Origin: an uncultured Opitutia bacterium | GTDB lineage: Bacteria; Verrucomicrobiota; Verrucomicrobiia; Opitutales; Opitutaceae | Length of the DNA stretch: 64,000 nt | Direction: 5' to 3' | NCBI GenBank assembly: GCA_903862955.1 | Contig: CAIPAH010000022.1 | Span: forward strand, 1-64,000 | Shown: one piece after another, positions 16,387 to 25,116 of the stretch | Position numbering within the stretch: position 1 is the first letter of the stretch | How the letters are laid out: each line of letters opens with the position of its first letter | Notes under the pieces: model-generated | Seen by the model: only the letters and a program-made list of their open reading frames with translations | What the model was told of the DNA's origin: nothing | Database searches by the model: none | Position numbers and translations under genes: made by a program

Positions 16387-18744
16387 TCAGTAGGTCATGC
16401 GCGTCCCGATATGCTGGGGCGGCTTGGGCACGTCGTCGAGAAATGCATTTGCCGGCGCCGGCGGGATCTCCGCCGGTTTGTCGAGCGTCGCCTCGATCAC
16501 GTCACCCGCCGCGACGCTGAACATGAAATCGTTGCCCACCTTCCTCGCGCCGGGCCGCGACCAGTGCGGGACCCGCCCGCCGAAGTTGTCGCGGATGCGC
16601 ACGTCCCCGGCGCGCGCCGCGGTCACCTTCAGCCACACCGTCGCATTGTTCTCGCGCCGCGCCGACACGCGGTGGCCGCCTTCGGCGACGAGCTCGTTGA
16701 ACGCCGCGTCGTGCCAGCGCCACGGCACCGCCGGGAAAATCCGAATCGTGCCCCACCCGCCGCCGCCCGCCGCCGGATCCCAGCTCTGCAGCAGCATCTC
16801 GTGCACCGCCGCACAGGCGAGGAAGTTGCCCTCGAGCGTGAACGGCCGGTAGTCGAAGGCGGAAAAGCCCGACTTGGTCTGGTCGCCATTCGCGTGAAAA
16901 CCGTTCCGCAGGATGAATGCGTGCAGATACGCCTTGAGATGCCAGAGCGCCGCCTCGGGGTCGTTGATGCGCGCCCGCAACGCCGCCATCCACGTGTAAC
17001 TGTAACCGCACCACTCCACCACGCCGAGCCGGTCGATCTCCGGGATCGTCGCCGCAATGACCGCGCGGTCCCCGGGGGTGCCTTCGATGGTCACTAGATT
17101 GAACGGATAAATCGCCATCAGCGTCGCGAAATGCCGGTGGCTGAACGTGAGCTCCTCCGTGGCATTCAGCTTGAGCACGCCCTTGTCCGTCACGTGATAC
17201 GGCCCCAGCCGGCGGGCGAGGTCGTGCCACTGCAGCACCCCCGCCGCGTCGCCCAGCTCGGCGGCCATCTCAGCGTTGCCGAGGAACAGCATCCGCAGGC
17301 ACATCAGGTCGTAGTTGCTGTTCGGCTGCAGCCATGCGCGCAGGTCGTTGTTGAATGACTCTGGCGACGACGACAGTGGCAGCACGAGCACGCCGTTCGC
17401 GTCCGGCTTCAGCAGCCCGCGCAGCGCCGTCCCGATCTCGCGACACCACGGATACGCCACTTCACGCAGGTATTTTTCGTCCCGCGTGTAGCGCCAGTGC
17501 AGGTAAAAAAGATGCCCCACCCACGCGCCGTTGACGGGCGCGAGGCTGTATTGCGCCCACCCGCCGAGGGCCGCGCCATCCAGCGACATCACCGCCGGCA
17601 CCGCCGCGCCCGGCTGGCCCAGGAAATCCTTGGCGAACGACCGGAACGCCGGCAGCCGGTCGTTCATGAAGTCCAAAAGCACGCGCCCTTCCTCCATGTG
17701 TCCCGCCGCCTGGTAGGCCATGTAGGTCATCTGCGTGTTCAGGTCGTGGTGATAATCGCCCTTCCACGGCGGCAACTCGCCGGCGTCCGCCGTCCACACG
17801 CCCTGCAGCGGGATCGGCGGGGCGCCTTTGCGTGACGCCGCGCCGTAGAAATATTGCACGAGGTGATAGTGCTGCAGCACCTGCGGGTCCGGCACGACGA
17901 CGTCGGATTGCGCCCAGAATTCGCGCCACCATGCCGCGTGCGACTCACGTCGCGCCGCGTAGCCCGCGGCGAGCGCCGCCTCCACGCGGCTGCGCGCGGC
18001 GCCGACCACATCCGCCCCGTCGTGCGGCGAATACGCCACCGTCGTTGCCACCAGCGTGGCGTCACCTTCCCGCCGCGTCGCCACATACACGCAGGTGACA
18101 TGCCCCTCGGCCGTCTGCTGCATGAACCACTGCGCGTTCGTCGCCGATCCGCGCATGGGATCGGGAAATCCGATTTTCTTCACCGCCAACGGCGCCAGCA
18201 GCCGCAGTTCGCGCGGCGCAGCGCCCGGCACGCGCAGCAGCGCCACCGGCTGGTCCGCGCTGAAGAACGCCTCAACCGCGCCGCCCGCCGCCAGCGTCGC
18301 CCGCCCCGTTGCGGTCGCGAGGTCGAGTTCGAACGACGTCACCGTCTGGCCGGGCGCGAGGTCCAGCTCGAGCCGGCCCGCGGGAATCTTTGTCGGGTGG
18401 TCCGAGAAATACGCGCCGTCCACGACCTTGCTGATGCTGGCGTTGTCGCGCGCCGCCACGCGCTCCTGGATCTGCGCGTAGGTGTAGTGGCGCAGCGGAT
18501 CACCGGGCGCGGGCCGCTCGTCCCACAGGTCGCCGCGGTCGAGCGAGAGCCGCAGCGTGCCTTCGCCGCCCCAGAGCAGCCCGCCGAGCAGGCCGTTGCC
18601 GAGCGGAATGGCTTCGTCCCAAGTCGCGATGGGCGCGGTCAGCGTGAGTTTCATGGAGTCAATGGCTGCGGGCGCACCGCACACCGTGCCCGCACCGGGC
18701 AACAGCAGGGCGAAAATTTCCATCCAGCGGAAGGGGCGATTCAT
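16387..18744 (-). CDS. GH95-family glycosidase, exported paralogue
   Basis: 785 residues. Starts with a signal sequence (RWMEIFALLLPGAGTVCGAPA), then the same two-part fold as its downstream paralogue: AIPLGNGLLGGLLWGG, DYHHDLNTQMTYM, LSSSPESFNND, FSHRHFATLMAIYPF and FTLEGNF. It shares the same Asp and Glu at the positions usually Asn and Asp, so the substitutions predate or were kept after duplication. First gene of the operon GH95 - GH95 - hydrolase. A perfect 15-base palindrome lies 52 bases upstream of its start. Confidence 0.87.
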   Translation of the reverse strand: MNRPFRWMEIFALLLPGAGTVCGAPAAIDSMKLTLTAPIATWDEAIPLGNGLLGGLLWGGEGTLRLSLDRGDLWDERPAPGDPLRHYTYAQIQERVAARDNASISKVVDGAYFSDHPTKIPAGRLELDLAPGQTVTSFELDLATATGRATLAAGGAVEAFFSADQPVALLRVPGAAPRELRLLAPLAVKKIGFPDPMRGSATNAQWFMQQTAEGHVTCVYVATRREGDATLVATTVAYSPHDGADVVGAARSRVEAALAAGYAARRESHAAWWREFWAQSDVVVPDPQVLQHYHLVQYFYGAASRKGAPPIPLQGVWTADAGELPPWKGDYHHDLNTQMTYMAYQAAGHMEEGRVLLDFMNDRLPAFRSFAKDFLGQPGAAVPAVMSLDGAALGGWAQYSLAPVNGAWVGHLFYLHWRYTRDEKYLREVAYPWCREIGTALRGLLKPDANGVLVLPLSSSPESFNNDLRAWLQPNSNYDLMCLRMLFLGNAEMAAELGDAAGVLQWHDLARRLGPYHVTDKGVLKLNATEELTFSHRHFATLMAIYPFNLVTIEGTPGDRAVIAATIPEIDRLGVVEWCGYSYTWMAALRARINDPEAALWHLKAYLHAFILRNGFHANGDQTKSGFSAFDYRPFTLEGNFLACAAVHEMLLQSWDPAAGGGGWGTIRIFPAVPWRWHDAAFNELVAEGGHRVSARRENNATVWLKVTAARAGDVRIRDNFGGRVPHWSRPGARKVGNDFMFSVAAGDVIEATLDKPAEIPPAPANAFLDDVPKPPQHIGTRMTY

Positions 18745-18795
18745 CGGCGGGCAATCCGCCTCGGTTAAAGCGACGTCCCCTCGTCACGGGAAGCG

Positions 18796-18810
18796 TTTTC
18801 CCCGGGAAAA
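18796..18810. promoter_or_regulatory. Perfect 7-1-7 palindrome upstream of the GH95 operon, candidate operator
   Basis: TTTTCCCCGGGAAAA, perfectly symmetric around C18803. It lies 52 bases before the GH95 start on the minus strand, and 120 bases before the divergent plus-strand hypothetical. The protein that binds it is unknown and no regulator gene is adjacent. Confidence 0.45.
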
Positions 18811-18930
18811 TTCTCGGCCGCACCCTCCGCAATTCCCTGCGCGCCGCCGTTTTTTTGGGTAATACTACGCTGTGCCTTGGGTTGACGGGTTCCGGCATCC
18901 ATGCCATTGATAGCCGGCACGGTTCGACCC

Positions 18931-19890
18931 ATGAACGCACCCTTACCCGTCACCATAGCCTCTCTCCTCCAGGACGAGGCCTATGCCAATCTTTGCCGTG
19001 AATCCCTCACGGAAGAGCTGGATAAGATTCGTTCGACGAAGGAAAGGATTCTCACCACGCGTCCGCCGTTCGGGATGCTCGCGTCGAGCGAAACGCGCTC
19101 CATGTTTCGCACGTCGCTCCGCGCGGCCCTCGACAACGAGGCCGGTCTCCAGGGCCGCCTCGACCAGATCACGCAGATCGACGCCTGGCTGAAGGAGGAC
19201 ATCGAAAAGGCCCTCCAGAATTACCTGCCCGGCAGCAGTTCCGATTTCCGCATCTGCCACGAAGCGTCCATGACCGTCACCAACTGGGAGCACGCCGTGC
19301 AGGCATTGCACGAGCTCGCCGTTGCCCTGGCCCGCGATGCCCATGCGCTCAACGTCCTCGTCAAGGGCGGCACCGCCTCCCAGCAAAAGCCCTCCCTCGT
19401 CCAGCAAACGCGCCGCCGCGCCGTCACAAATCTCCGCGCCACCGTCCTCGCCATGCAGGCCGGCATCGCCGGCGTGGCCGAGGTGCAAAAGGAATTTGTC
19501 CGCCTCTGCGACAGCCAGGCCGACGGCCTGCAGCTGCCCGGCGCCCCCGCGTTCCGCGATGCCACCTGGGTCGACGGCCTCGCCAAGCTCACCGACCACC
19601 AGGTCACCACCGAGACCCAGGCCTGCGAGACCGAGGCCCGCATCTTCTGCGCGACCGGCATGATCGCCCTCCTGCGCGAGGGCGGCGAGGTCCGCGAAGC
19701 CTGCATCGACGCCGGCCGCGCCATCCTCGCGAAATACTGGCGCCAGCTCCGCGTGCATGCGGCCCAGCATTACGTGAAGGAACGCGAGGTCGACGAGGTC
19801 ATTGCCGAACTCTCCGCCCACCGCCAGGCCGCCGAGGCCGCGCGCCGCCAGGCGAGTTTCGAGACCGCCACGATGGCGCCGCTGCGCTGA
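18931..19890 (+). CDS. Hypothetical alpha-helical protein
   Basis: 319 residues, predicted soluble and mostly helical (long Ala/Glu/Leu-rich stretches, ending with AEAARRQASFETATM). No signal peptide, TM segment or recognisable catalytic motif. Codon use and GC match neighbours, and no other frame is a better candidate. The ATG at 18931 (MNAPLPVTIASLLQDE) is preferred to 18901 because it gives a cleaner helical N-terminus. Function unknown. The 170 bases that follow hold a GTTGAAAG / CTTTCAAC inverted word but no gene. Confidence 0.6.
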   Translation: MNAPLPVTIASLLQDEAYANLCRESLTEELDKIRSTKERILTTRPPFGMLASSETRSMFRTSLRAALDNEAGLQGRLDQITQIDAWLKEDIEKALQNYLPGSSSDFRICHEASMTVTNWEHAVQALHELAVALARDAHALNVLVKGGTASQQKPSLVQQTRRRAVTNLRATVLAMQAGIAGVAEVQKEFVRLCDSQADGLQLPGAPAFRDATWVDGLAKLTDHQVTTETQACETEARIFCATGMIALLREGGEVREACIDAGRAILAKYWRQLRVHAAQHYVKEREVDEVIAELSAHRQAAEAARRQASFETATMAPLR

Positions 19891-20060
19891 CGCCGGATTG
19901 CGCGCCGGAGATCGGCGCGCCTGGTTGAAAGCCGGAGCCCATGGCGACCGGCCGCAGGGGCTGCTGCTTTCAACTTGGGTCTTTCACCTTTCAACTCGCC
20001 GGACAACGCCGCCGAAGGCCGAACTGGCTTTTTTTCCCGGGTTCTTGAAACTTCCCGGCC

Positions 20061-20642
20061 ATGGCGAAGCTCTACTTCTACTATTCGGCCATGAACGCCG
20101 GGAAGAGCACCGTGCTCCTCCAGTCGAGTTACAACTACCGCGAACGCGGCATGCGCACCCTGGTGTTCACGCCCGCGTGCGACACCCGCGCCGGCGTCGG
20201 GCGGATCGAGTCGCGCATCGGGCTCAGCGGCGAGGCCACTCCCCTCCAGTCGGACGACCAGCTGCTGGACATCGTGCGCGCGGCCCACACCACCCTGCCC
20301 GTCGCCTGCGTGCTCGTGGACGAGGCCCAGTTTCTCACGCGTATCCAGGTCGAGCAGCTGTCCGACGTCGCCGATCTTCTGCGCATCCCGGTGCTCTGTT
20401 ACGGGCTGCGCACGGACTTCCAGGCGCAACTCTTCCCCGGCAGCGCCGCGCTCCTCGCGCTGGCGGACGACCTGATTGAGCTGAAGACCATCTGCCACTG
20501 CGGTCGCAAGGCCACGATGAACCTCCGCATCGCCGCCGACGGCAAGGCTGTCACCGAGGGCGCGCAGGTTGAAATCGGCGGCAATGACCGCTACGTCCCG
20601 ATGTGCCGCCGCCACTTCAAGGAAGCGGTCGCCTCCGCGTGA
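20061..20642 (+). CDS. tdk: Thymidine kinase
   Basis: 193 residues, type II (TK1-like) bacterial thymidine kinase that phosphorylates thymidine with ATP in the pyrimidine salvage pathway. P-loop SAMNAGKST at 9-17, Walker [10 protein letters not shown], the GLRTDFQ substrate lasso region, and the zinc site formed by ICHCGRKA and PMCRRH. Length is typical. It is followed after 14 bases by an unrelated lactonase-family gene. Confidence 0.96.
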   Translation: MAKLYFYYSAMNAGKSTVLLQSSYNYRERGMRTLVFTPACDTRAGVGRIESRIGLSGEATPLQSDDQLLDIVRAAHTTLPVACVLVDEAQFLTRIQVEQLSDVADLLRIPVLCYGLRTDFQAQLFPGSAALLALADDLIELKTICHCGRKATMNLRIAADGKAVTEGAQVEIGGNDRYVPMCRRHFKEAVASA

Positions 20643-20656
20643 GTGCCGCTCCTTTC

Positions 20657-21751
20657 ATGCGTCTCCTGCTTTTTCTGCTCATGACCTTACCTGCTGCCGC
20701 CGCCGAACACCTGATCTTCCTCGGCACGTATACCCGCACGACGAGCAAAGGGATTTACGCGGTGCGACTCGACGCCGCAACGGGCGCCCTGTCCGCGCCC
20801 GTGCTCGCCGCCACCACGCCCAATCCGTCCTGGATTACCTTCACCCCGGACGGGAAAACCCTCTACGCCGCCAGCGAGTCCGACGCGATGGCGACCCCTT
20901 TCCGCGTGGATCCCGCCCGCGGCACGCTCTCGCCGCTGCAGACGCCCCAGTCCTCCGGCGGCGCGGCGCCCTGCCACCTCGTTGTGGATCCCACGCAGCG
21001 CACGCTCCTCGTGGCGAACTACCACACGGGGATCGTCGCCGCGATTCCCCTGCAGGCCGACGGCACACTCGGTGCGCCCCAGGTCATCCAGCACACCGGC
21101 CACAGCGTGAATCCCGAGCGCCAGGCCTCGCCGCATGTGCATTCCGTCACGCTCTCGCCCGACGGGCGTTTCGTCCTGGTCTGCGATCTGGGACTCGACC
21201 GGATTTTCACCTACCGCGTCGACGACGCCCACTCGACGCTTTCGCCCGCCACCCCGCCCGCCGTCGCCACGCCGCCGGGCTCGGGTCCACGCCACAGCGT
21301 CTTCGGCGCCGACGGCCGCCACGTTTACGCAGTCACCGAGATGGGCAGCACCGTGCTGGCGTTCGACTACGACCCGGCGACCGGCGCGCTGACGCTGCGC
21401 CAGTCGCTCTCGACCCTGCCCGCGGATTTCAAGGGCAGCTCGACCGGCGCGGAAATCCGCCTGCACCCCAACGGCCGCTTTGTCTACGCGTCCAACCGCG
21501 GGCACGATAGCATCGCGATTTTCGGCGTCGACACCGCCAGCGGACGCCTCACGCCCGTCGCGGTCACGCCGTGCGGCGGCAAGAACCCGCGCAGCTTCGC
21601 CCTCTCGCCCGACGGCGCGTGGCTGGTGTGTGCGAACCAGAATTCCAATTCGCTCTCGGTGTTCCGGGTCGATCCGGCCACCGGCCAGCTCACGCCCACG
21701 GGCCACACGGCCACGGTCCCGCTGCCGGTCTGCGTCCTCTTCGCGCGCTAG
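20657..21751 (+). CDS. Exported lactonase-family beta-propeller protein (6-phosphogluconolactonase-like)
   Basis: 364 residues. Signal peptide MRLLLFLLMTLPAAAA. Seven-bladed propeller of the Pgl/lactonase family: repeated blades such as IFLGTYTRTTSKGIYAV, HSVTLSPDGRFVLVCDLGLDRI, SGPRHSVFGADGRHVYAVTEM and RSFALSPDGAWLVCANQNSN. Cytoplasmic relatives hydrolyse 6-phosphogluconolactone; an exported copy more likely acts on a sugar lactone or another periplasmic substrate. The ATG at 20657 is chosen because it begins the signal peptide. Confidence 0.88.
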   Translation: MRLLLFLLMTLPAAAAEHLIFLGTYTRTTSKGIYAVRLDAATGALSAPVLAATTPNPSWITFTPDGKTLYAASESDAMATPFRVDPARGTLSPLQTPQSSGGAAPCHLVVDPTQRTLLVANYHTGIVAAIPLQADGTLGAPQVIQHTGHSVNPERQASPHVHSVTLSPDGRFVLVCDLGLDRIFTYRVDDAHSTLSPATPPAVATPPGSGPRHSVFGADGRHVYAVTEMGSTVLAFDYDPATGALTLRQSLSTLPADFKGSSTGAEIRLHPNGRFVYASNRGHDSIAIFGVDTASGRLTPVAVTPCGGKNPRSFALSPDGAWLVCANQNSNSLSVFRVDPATGQLTPTGHTATVPLPVCVLFAR

Positions 21752-21766
21752 GCGCGCCGTCCCAGC

Positions 21767-22177
21767 TCAAGCCGCCGGCTTGGCCGCGGGCGCGGCGGTG
21801 GCCGCCGGGCGAAACGCTTCCTCCACGCACGCCAGCAATTCCTGGAGCGTGTAGGGCTTCGACAAAAGCGCGTGCGCGCCACTCTTCCGCGCGATGTGGA
21901 GGTAACTGTCGCTCGAGACCCGGCCGCCGCCCGACGACGCGATGATGCGCACGCCCGGATGATGGTGCCGCAGGTCCGCCATCACTTCCAAGCCGTCCTT
22001 GTCCGGCATCAGCATATCCGTGATCACGGCGTCAAACGCCTGCTCCTTCAGCAGCCGCGACGCGCTGCGGCTGTCCGTCGTGCAGGTGACCTCGTGACCC
22101 GAGCGCTCCAACAGGAGTTTGGTCATTTCGCAGATGTCAGCCTCGTCATCGATGACTAAAAATTTACGCTTGGTCAT
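21767..22177 (-). CDS. Single-domain response regulator (CheY-like receiver)
   Basis: 136 residues: one receiver domain plus a short Ala/Pro-rich tail (AATAAPAAKPAA). Acidic pair D10/D11, phosphoacceptor D54 in VITDMLMPDKDG, switch residue Ser in RIIASSGGG, and K107 in LLSKPYT. No output domain, so it acts by protein interaction or as a phosphorelay intermediate. No histidine kinase gene lies in the window. Confidence 0.93.
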   Translation of the reverse strand: MTKRKFLVIDDEADICEMTKLLLERSGHEVTCTTDSRSASRLLKEQAFDAVITDMLMPDKDGLEVMADLRHHHPGVRIIASSGGGRVSSDSYLHIARKSGAHALLSKPYTLQELLACVEEAFRPAATAAPAAKPAA

Positions 22178-22394
22178 GGTCGGAAATCCGAGCGTGGGGG
22201 ATTCCCCGAGGGGCTCAAGCCCGCACCTGTCAAAAGTATGTAAAGCTGCCGGCAGGGGGTGTTTTTACGCATGATTCACGAGCGACGGCATGAACAAAGC
22301 ACCTCCGGTGCCGCCCGACGGCTTTGAAATATCATCCCGCCCGGACGGCCGGGGCTTGCCGCCGCGGATTCGATGCCTCACAGCACTTCCCGCC

Positions 22395-23207
22395 ATGGCG
22401 AAACCCGACATCGATTCCCCCTACCCGCTGACCGCTGTACAAATCGCGCAGTTTCGTCGCGACGGCTTCATCAAGCTCAAGCACGTCCTCTCGCCCGAGG
22501 CCCTCGCCTACTACGGCGCCGTCATCACGACCGAGACGTTTCGGCTGAACACCATGCACCTGCCGATCGAGCAGCGTGACACCTACAACAAGGCGTTCCT
22601 GCAAGTCGGCAATATCTGGACCAAGAACGAAACCGTGAAGGAGTTCTGCTGGGGCCAGCGCCTCGCCCGCATGGCGGCCGAGCTGCTCGGCGTCCGCGGT
22701 GTGCGCATGTATCACGACCAGGCCCTCTACAAGGAGGCCGGCGGCGGCATCACGCCGTGGCACGCCGACCAGTATTACTGGCCCATGAGCAATGCCAACA
22801 GCGTCACCGCCTGGATTCCCCTGCAGGCCGTGCCGCAGGAAATGGGCCCGCTGGCGTTCTCCATCGGCAGCCACCAATTCGAGGCCGGCCGCGAACTCGC
22901 CATCAGCGACGAGAGTGAGGCCAAGATCGGCCGCTCGCTGAAGGAAAAGAATTACCCGCTCAACGACACGCCCTTCGACCTCGGCGAGGTGAGCTTCCAC
23001 TACGGCTGGACCTTCCACCGCGCAGGTCCGAACACCACCAAGACACCGCGCGCCGTCATGACGATCATCTACATGGACGAGGACATGCGTCTCATCGCGC
23101 CCAACACCAAGGCGCGCGAGGGCGATCGCAATGTCTTTGCCGCCGACGTCGAGGTCGGCGCCGTCATGGACGGCAAGATGACGCCGATCATCTACCACGC
23201 CGCGTGA
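22395..23207 (+). CDS. Phytanoyl-CoA dioxygenase (PhyH) family protein
   Basis: 270 residues. Fe(II)/2-oxoglutarate oxygenase: HxD in TPWHADQYYWPM, distal His in GWTFHRAGPNTT, and the Arg of TPRAVMTIIYM for 2-oxoglutarate. The Trp/Tyr-rich segment after HxD and the SIGSHQFEAG block match bacterial PhyH proteins of unknown substrate. The start at 22395 gives MAKPDIDSPYPLT; an upstream in-frame Met (22290) would add a low-complexity leader. A very strong hairpin follows the stop. Confidence 0.87.
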   Translation: MAKPDIDSPYPLTAVQIAQFRRDGFIKLKHVLSPEALAYYGAVITTETFRLNTMHLPIEQRDTYNKAFLQVGNIWTKNETVKEFCWGQRLARMAAELLGVRGVRMYHDQALYKEAGGGITPWHADQYYWPMSNANSVTAWIPLQAVPQEMGPLAFSIGSHQFEAGRELAISDESEAKIGRSLKEKNYPLNDTPFDLGEVSFHYGWTFHRAGPNTTKTPRAVMTIIYMDEDMRLIAPNTKAREGDRNVFAADVEVGAVMDGKMTPIIYHAA

Positions 23208-23213
23208 GGCCTT

Positions 23214-23249
23214 GAGGCGGTCGCCGATAGGGAAATCGGCGACCGCCTC
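23214..23249. terminator. 15-bp perfect hairpin after PhyH gene (no T tract)
   Basis: 23214-23228 pairs perfectly with 23235-23249 (GAGGCGGTCGCCGAT arm), loop AGGGAA. No T run follows, so intrinsic termination is uncertain; it may protect mRNA ends or be a repeat element. Confidence 0.55.
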
Positions 23250-23370
23250 GGGCATGCTGGATCGGCAATTCCGCCCTGCCACGATCGCGTCGCGTCCTTC
23301 GCGTGCGTTGCGAGACCTTCGCCAGCCGAGTTGACCGCACCGTTGGCCCGCCCCACTGTCTGACTTTCCG

Positions 23371-24696
23371 ATGGCTGACTTCCTCACCGACAAGCCCACC
23401 AACCTCGAGCGCGCCTTCCTGATCGGCGTGCAGACCCACAAGATGGCAGAGGGCGAGGGCCAGGAGTTGCTCGGCGAACTCAAGGAGCTCGTCGAAAATC
23501 TCCGCATCCGCGTCGTCCGCTCCACGCTCGTCCAGCTCCGCCAGCCCACGCCCGCCCTCCTCCTCGGCAGCGGCAAGGCCAAGGAACTCGCCGACATGGC
23601 CAAGGCCGACGGCGCCGACGTCATCGTCTTCGACGAGCATCTTTCGCCCGCCCAGCAGCGCAACTGGGAGGAAATGTCCGAACTGCCCGTCATCGATCGC
23701 GAGGAAGTCATCCTCGAGGTGTTCGCCGACCGCGCCCACACGCGCGAGGCCGTCCTCCAGGTCGCCCTCGCCCGCATGGAATACTCGCTACCGCGGCTCA
23801 CGCGCGCCTGGACCCATCTCTCCCGCCAGCGCGGCAAAGGCTCCATGGGCGGCGAAGGCGAAACCCAGCTCGAGCAGGACCGCCGCCTCGTGCGCGACCG
23901 CATCGCCCATCTCAAGGTCGAACTCGCCGAAGTCGTCCAGCAGCGCGGCGTCCAGCGCCGCCGCCGCCTGCGCGTGCCCGTCCCCACCACCGCCATCGTC
24001 GGCTACACGAACGCCGGCAAGTCGTCCCTCCTCAACGCCCTCACCGGCGCGCACGTCCTCGCCGAGGACAAGCTCTTCGCCACCCTCGATCCGACGACGC
24101 GCTCCCTCGTCCTGCGCGGGAACCACAAGCTGCTCATCACCGACACCGTTGGCTTCATCCGCCGCCTGCCCCACGGTCTCGTCGAGGCGTTCAAGGCCAC
24201 GCTCGAGGAGGTCGTCGTCGCCGACTTCCTCATCCACGTCATCGACGTGACGAACCCGAACTTCGAGCACCACCACGCCACCACGCTCGCGGTGATGGCG
24301 GAGCTCGGCGCCGGCGACCGGACCATGATCACCGTCTTCAACAAGGTCGACGCCGCCACACCCGCGATGAAGCGTCGCGCCCGGCAGCTTGTGCCCGATG
24401 CCCTCTTCGTCAGCGCGCACACCAAGGCCGGCCTCGATGACCTTACCGAGGCCTGCATCGAGCAGATCGCCGACACCACCGGCGAGACCGAGCTGCTCGT
24501 CCCGCATGACCGCTACGACGTGATCGCCAGGTTGCACCAGCTCGGCTCCATCCGCGAGCAGGAGCACGAGGACGCCGGCGTCCGGCTCCGCGCCTGCTTT
24601 CCCCCCACCCAGGCCGGTTTCTTCGGGCCGTTCGTGGTCCCCGACACCGAATCGAAAGCCCGCCCGCGCAAGACGAAGGCCAAAGCCGCGTCATAG
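23371..24696 (+). CDS. hflX: GTPase HflX
   Basis: 441 residues. Ribosome-associated GTPase that splits or rescues stalled ribosomes. N-terminal HflX domain (about 1-195) with TPALLLGSGKAKEL, DEHLSPAQQRNWEE, and the GEGETQLEQDRRLVRDRI linker helix signature. G domain: GYTNAGKSSLLN (G1), DTVGFIRRLPH (G3), FNKVD (G4) and VSAHT (G5). The Arg/Lys-rich C-terminal tail (ARPRKTKAKAA) is an extension likely to contact RNA. The gene is transcribed toward tRNA-Gln. Confidence 0.95.
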   Translation: MADFLTDKPTNLERAFLIGVQTHKMAEGEGQELLGELKELVENLRIRVVRSTLVQLRQPTPALLLGSGKAKELADMAKADGADVIVFDEHLSPAQQRNWEEMSELPVIDREEVILEVFADRAHTREAVLQVALARMEYSLPRLTRAWTHLSRQRGKGSMGGEGETQLEQDRRLVRDRIAHLKVELAEVVQQRGVQRRRRLRVPVPTTAIVGYTNAGKSSLLNALTGAHVLAEDKLFATLDPTTRSLVLRGNHKLLITDTVGFIRRLPHGLVEAFKATLEEVVVADFLIHVIDVTNPNFEHHHATTLAVMAELGAGDRTMITVFNKVDAATPAMKRRARQLVPDALFVSAHTKAGLDDLTEACIEQIADTTGETELLVPHDRYDVIARLHQLGSIREQEHEDAGVRLRACFPPTQAGFFGPFVVPDTESKARPRKTKAKAAS

Positions 24697-24724
24697 TTTA
24701 TTTGAAGCCCGGCCCGGAGACCTG

Positions 24725-24766
24725 TCCGCCATAGCTTTAGCGACGGCGGAAGGCCCGCCTTGCGGG
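24725..24766. repeat. Two small adjacent hairpins between hflX and tRNA-Gln
   Basis: TCCGCC (24725-24730) pairs with GGCGGA (24745-24750) around a CATAGCTTTAGCGAC-type loop. CCCGC (24754-24758) pairs with GCGGG (24762-24766). Looks like a short dispersed palindromic element; no T tract. Confidence 0.4.
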
Positions 24767-24822
24767 ACGAAGTAGGGCCTTGACCGGCCCGTCGCCCGGA
24801 ACACGCTTTGGCGCTCCATCAC

Positions 24823-24896
24823 TGCCTGATGGTGTAATGGTAGCACAGGCGACTTTGACTCGCCTAGTCGTGGTTCGAATCCACGTCGGGCAGCCA
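24823..24896 (+). tRNA. tRNA-Gln (anticodon TTG)
   Basis: Full cloverleaf: acceptor TGCCTGA/TCGGGCA with U1-A72 as is usual for tRNA-Gln, D arm GTGT/GCAC, anticodon arm GGCGA-CTTTGAC-TCGCC giving anticodon TTG, T arm CGTGG-TTCGAAT-CCACG, discriminator G, and encoded CCA at 24894-24896. The gap 24897-25049 shows no gene; it has one GGGTTCGAAC word (24926-24935) that mimics a T loop. Confidence 0.95.
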
Positions 24897-25049
24897 ATTT
24901 GTCCCGCAAATTGGATGACGGACGTGGGTTCGAACGCCGTTCAACGACCGGAGCGCAGGGAGAAGAATCGACCGAGGGTCGAGGGCGCAGCCCCGAGCGA
25001 AGCGAGTCAATCCACCCCGGGCCGCCCGTCCCGGGCAGCACTTCTTCAC

Positions 25050-25062
25050 TTGACAGTCTAGG
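25050..25062 (+). promoter_or_regulatory. Shared 13-base box upstream of padR (possible -35 and operator)
   Basis: TTGACAGTCTAGG, identical to 37588-37600 in front of the second ADOP permease. The distance to the start codon is similar (67 versus 64 bases). TTGACA matches a -35 hexamer; no good -10 is seen at the standard spacing. Inferred PadR target. Confidence 0.5.
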
Positions 25063-25116
25063 TGTAAGGTCATCCAGTGTGGCCATCTCCCGGACCGGCG
25101 AGATTTCTTGTTCCAC

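Noticed and set aside
18788-18802. GGGAAGCGTTTTCCC as a LacI-type operator
   Set aside because: Only the outer five bases are symmetric and the centre is not a CG-centred palindrome; the overlapping 18796-18810 palindrome is a better candidate.
24926-24935. GGGTTCGAAC word after tRNA-Gln, as a second tRNA or attachment-site duplication
   Set aside because: No acceptor or anticodon stem can be built around it and no integrase or mobile gene follows.
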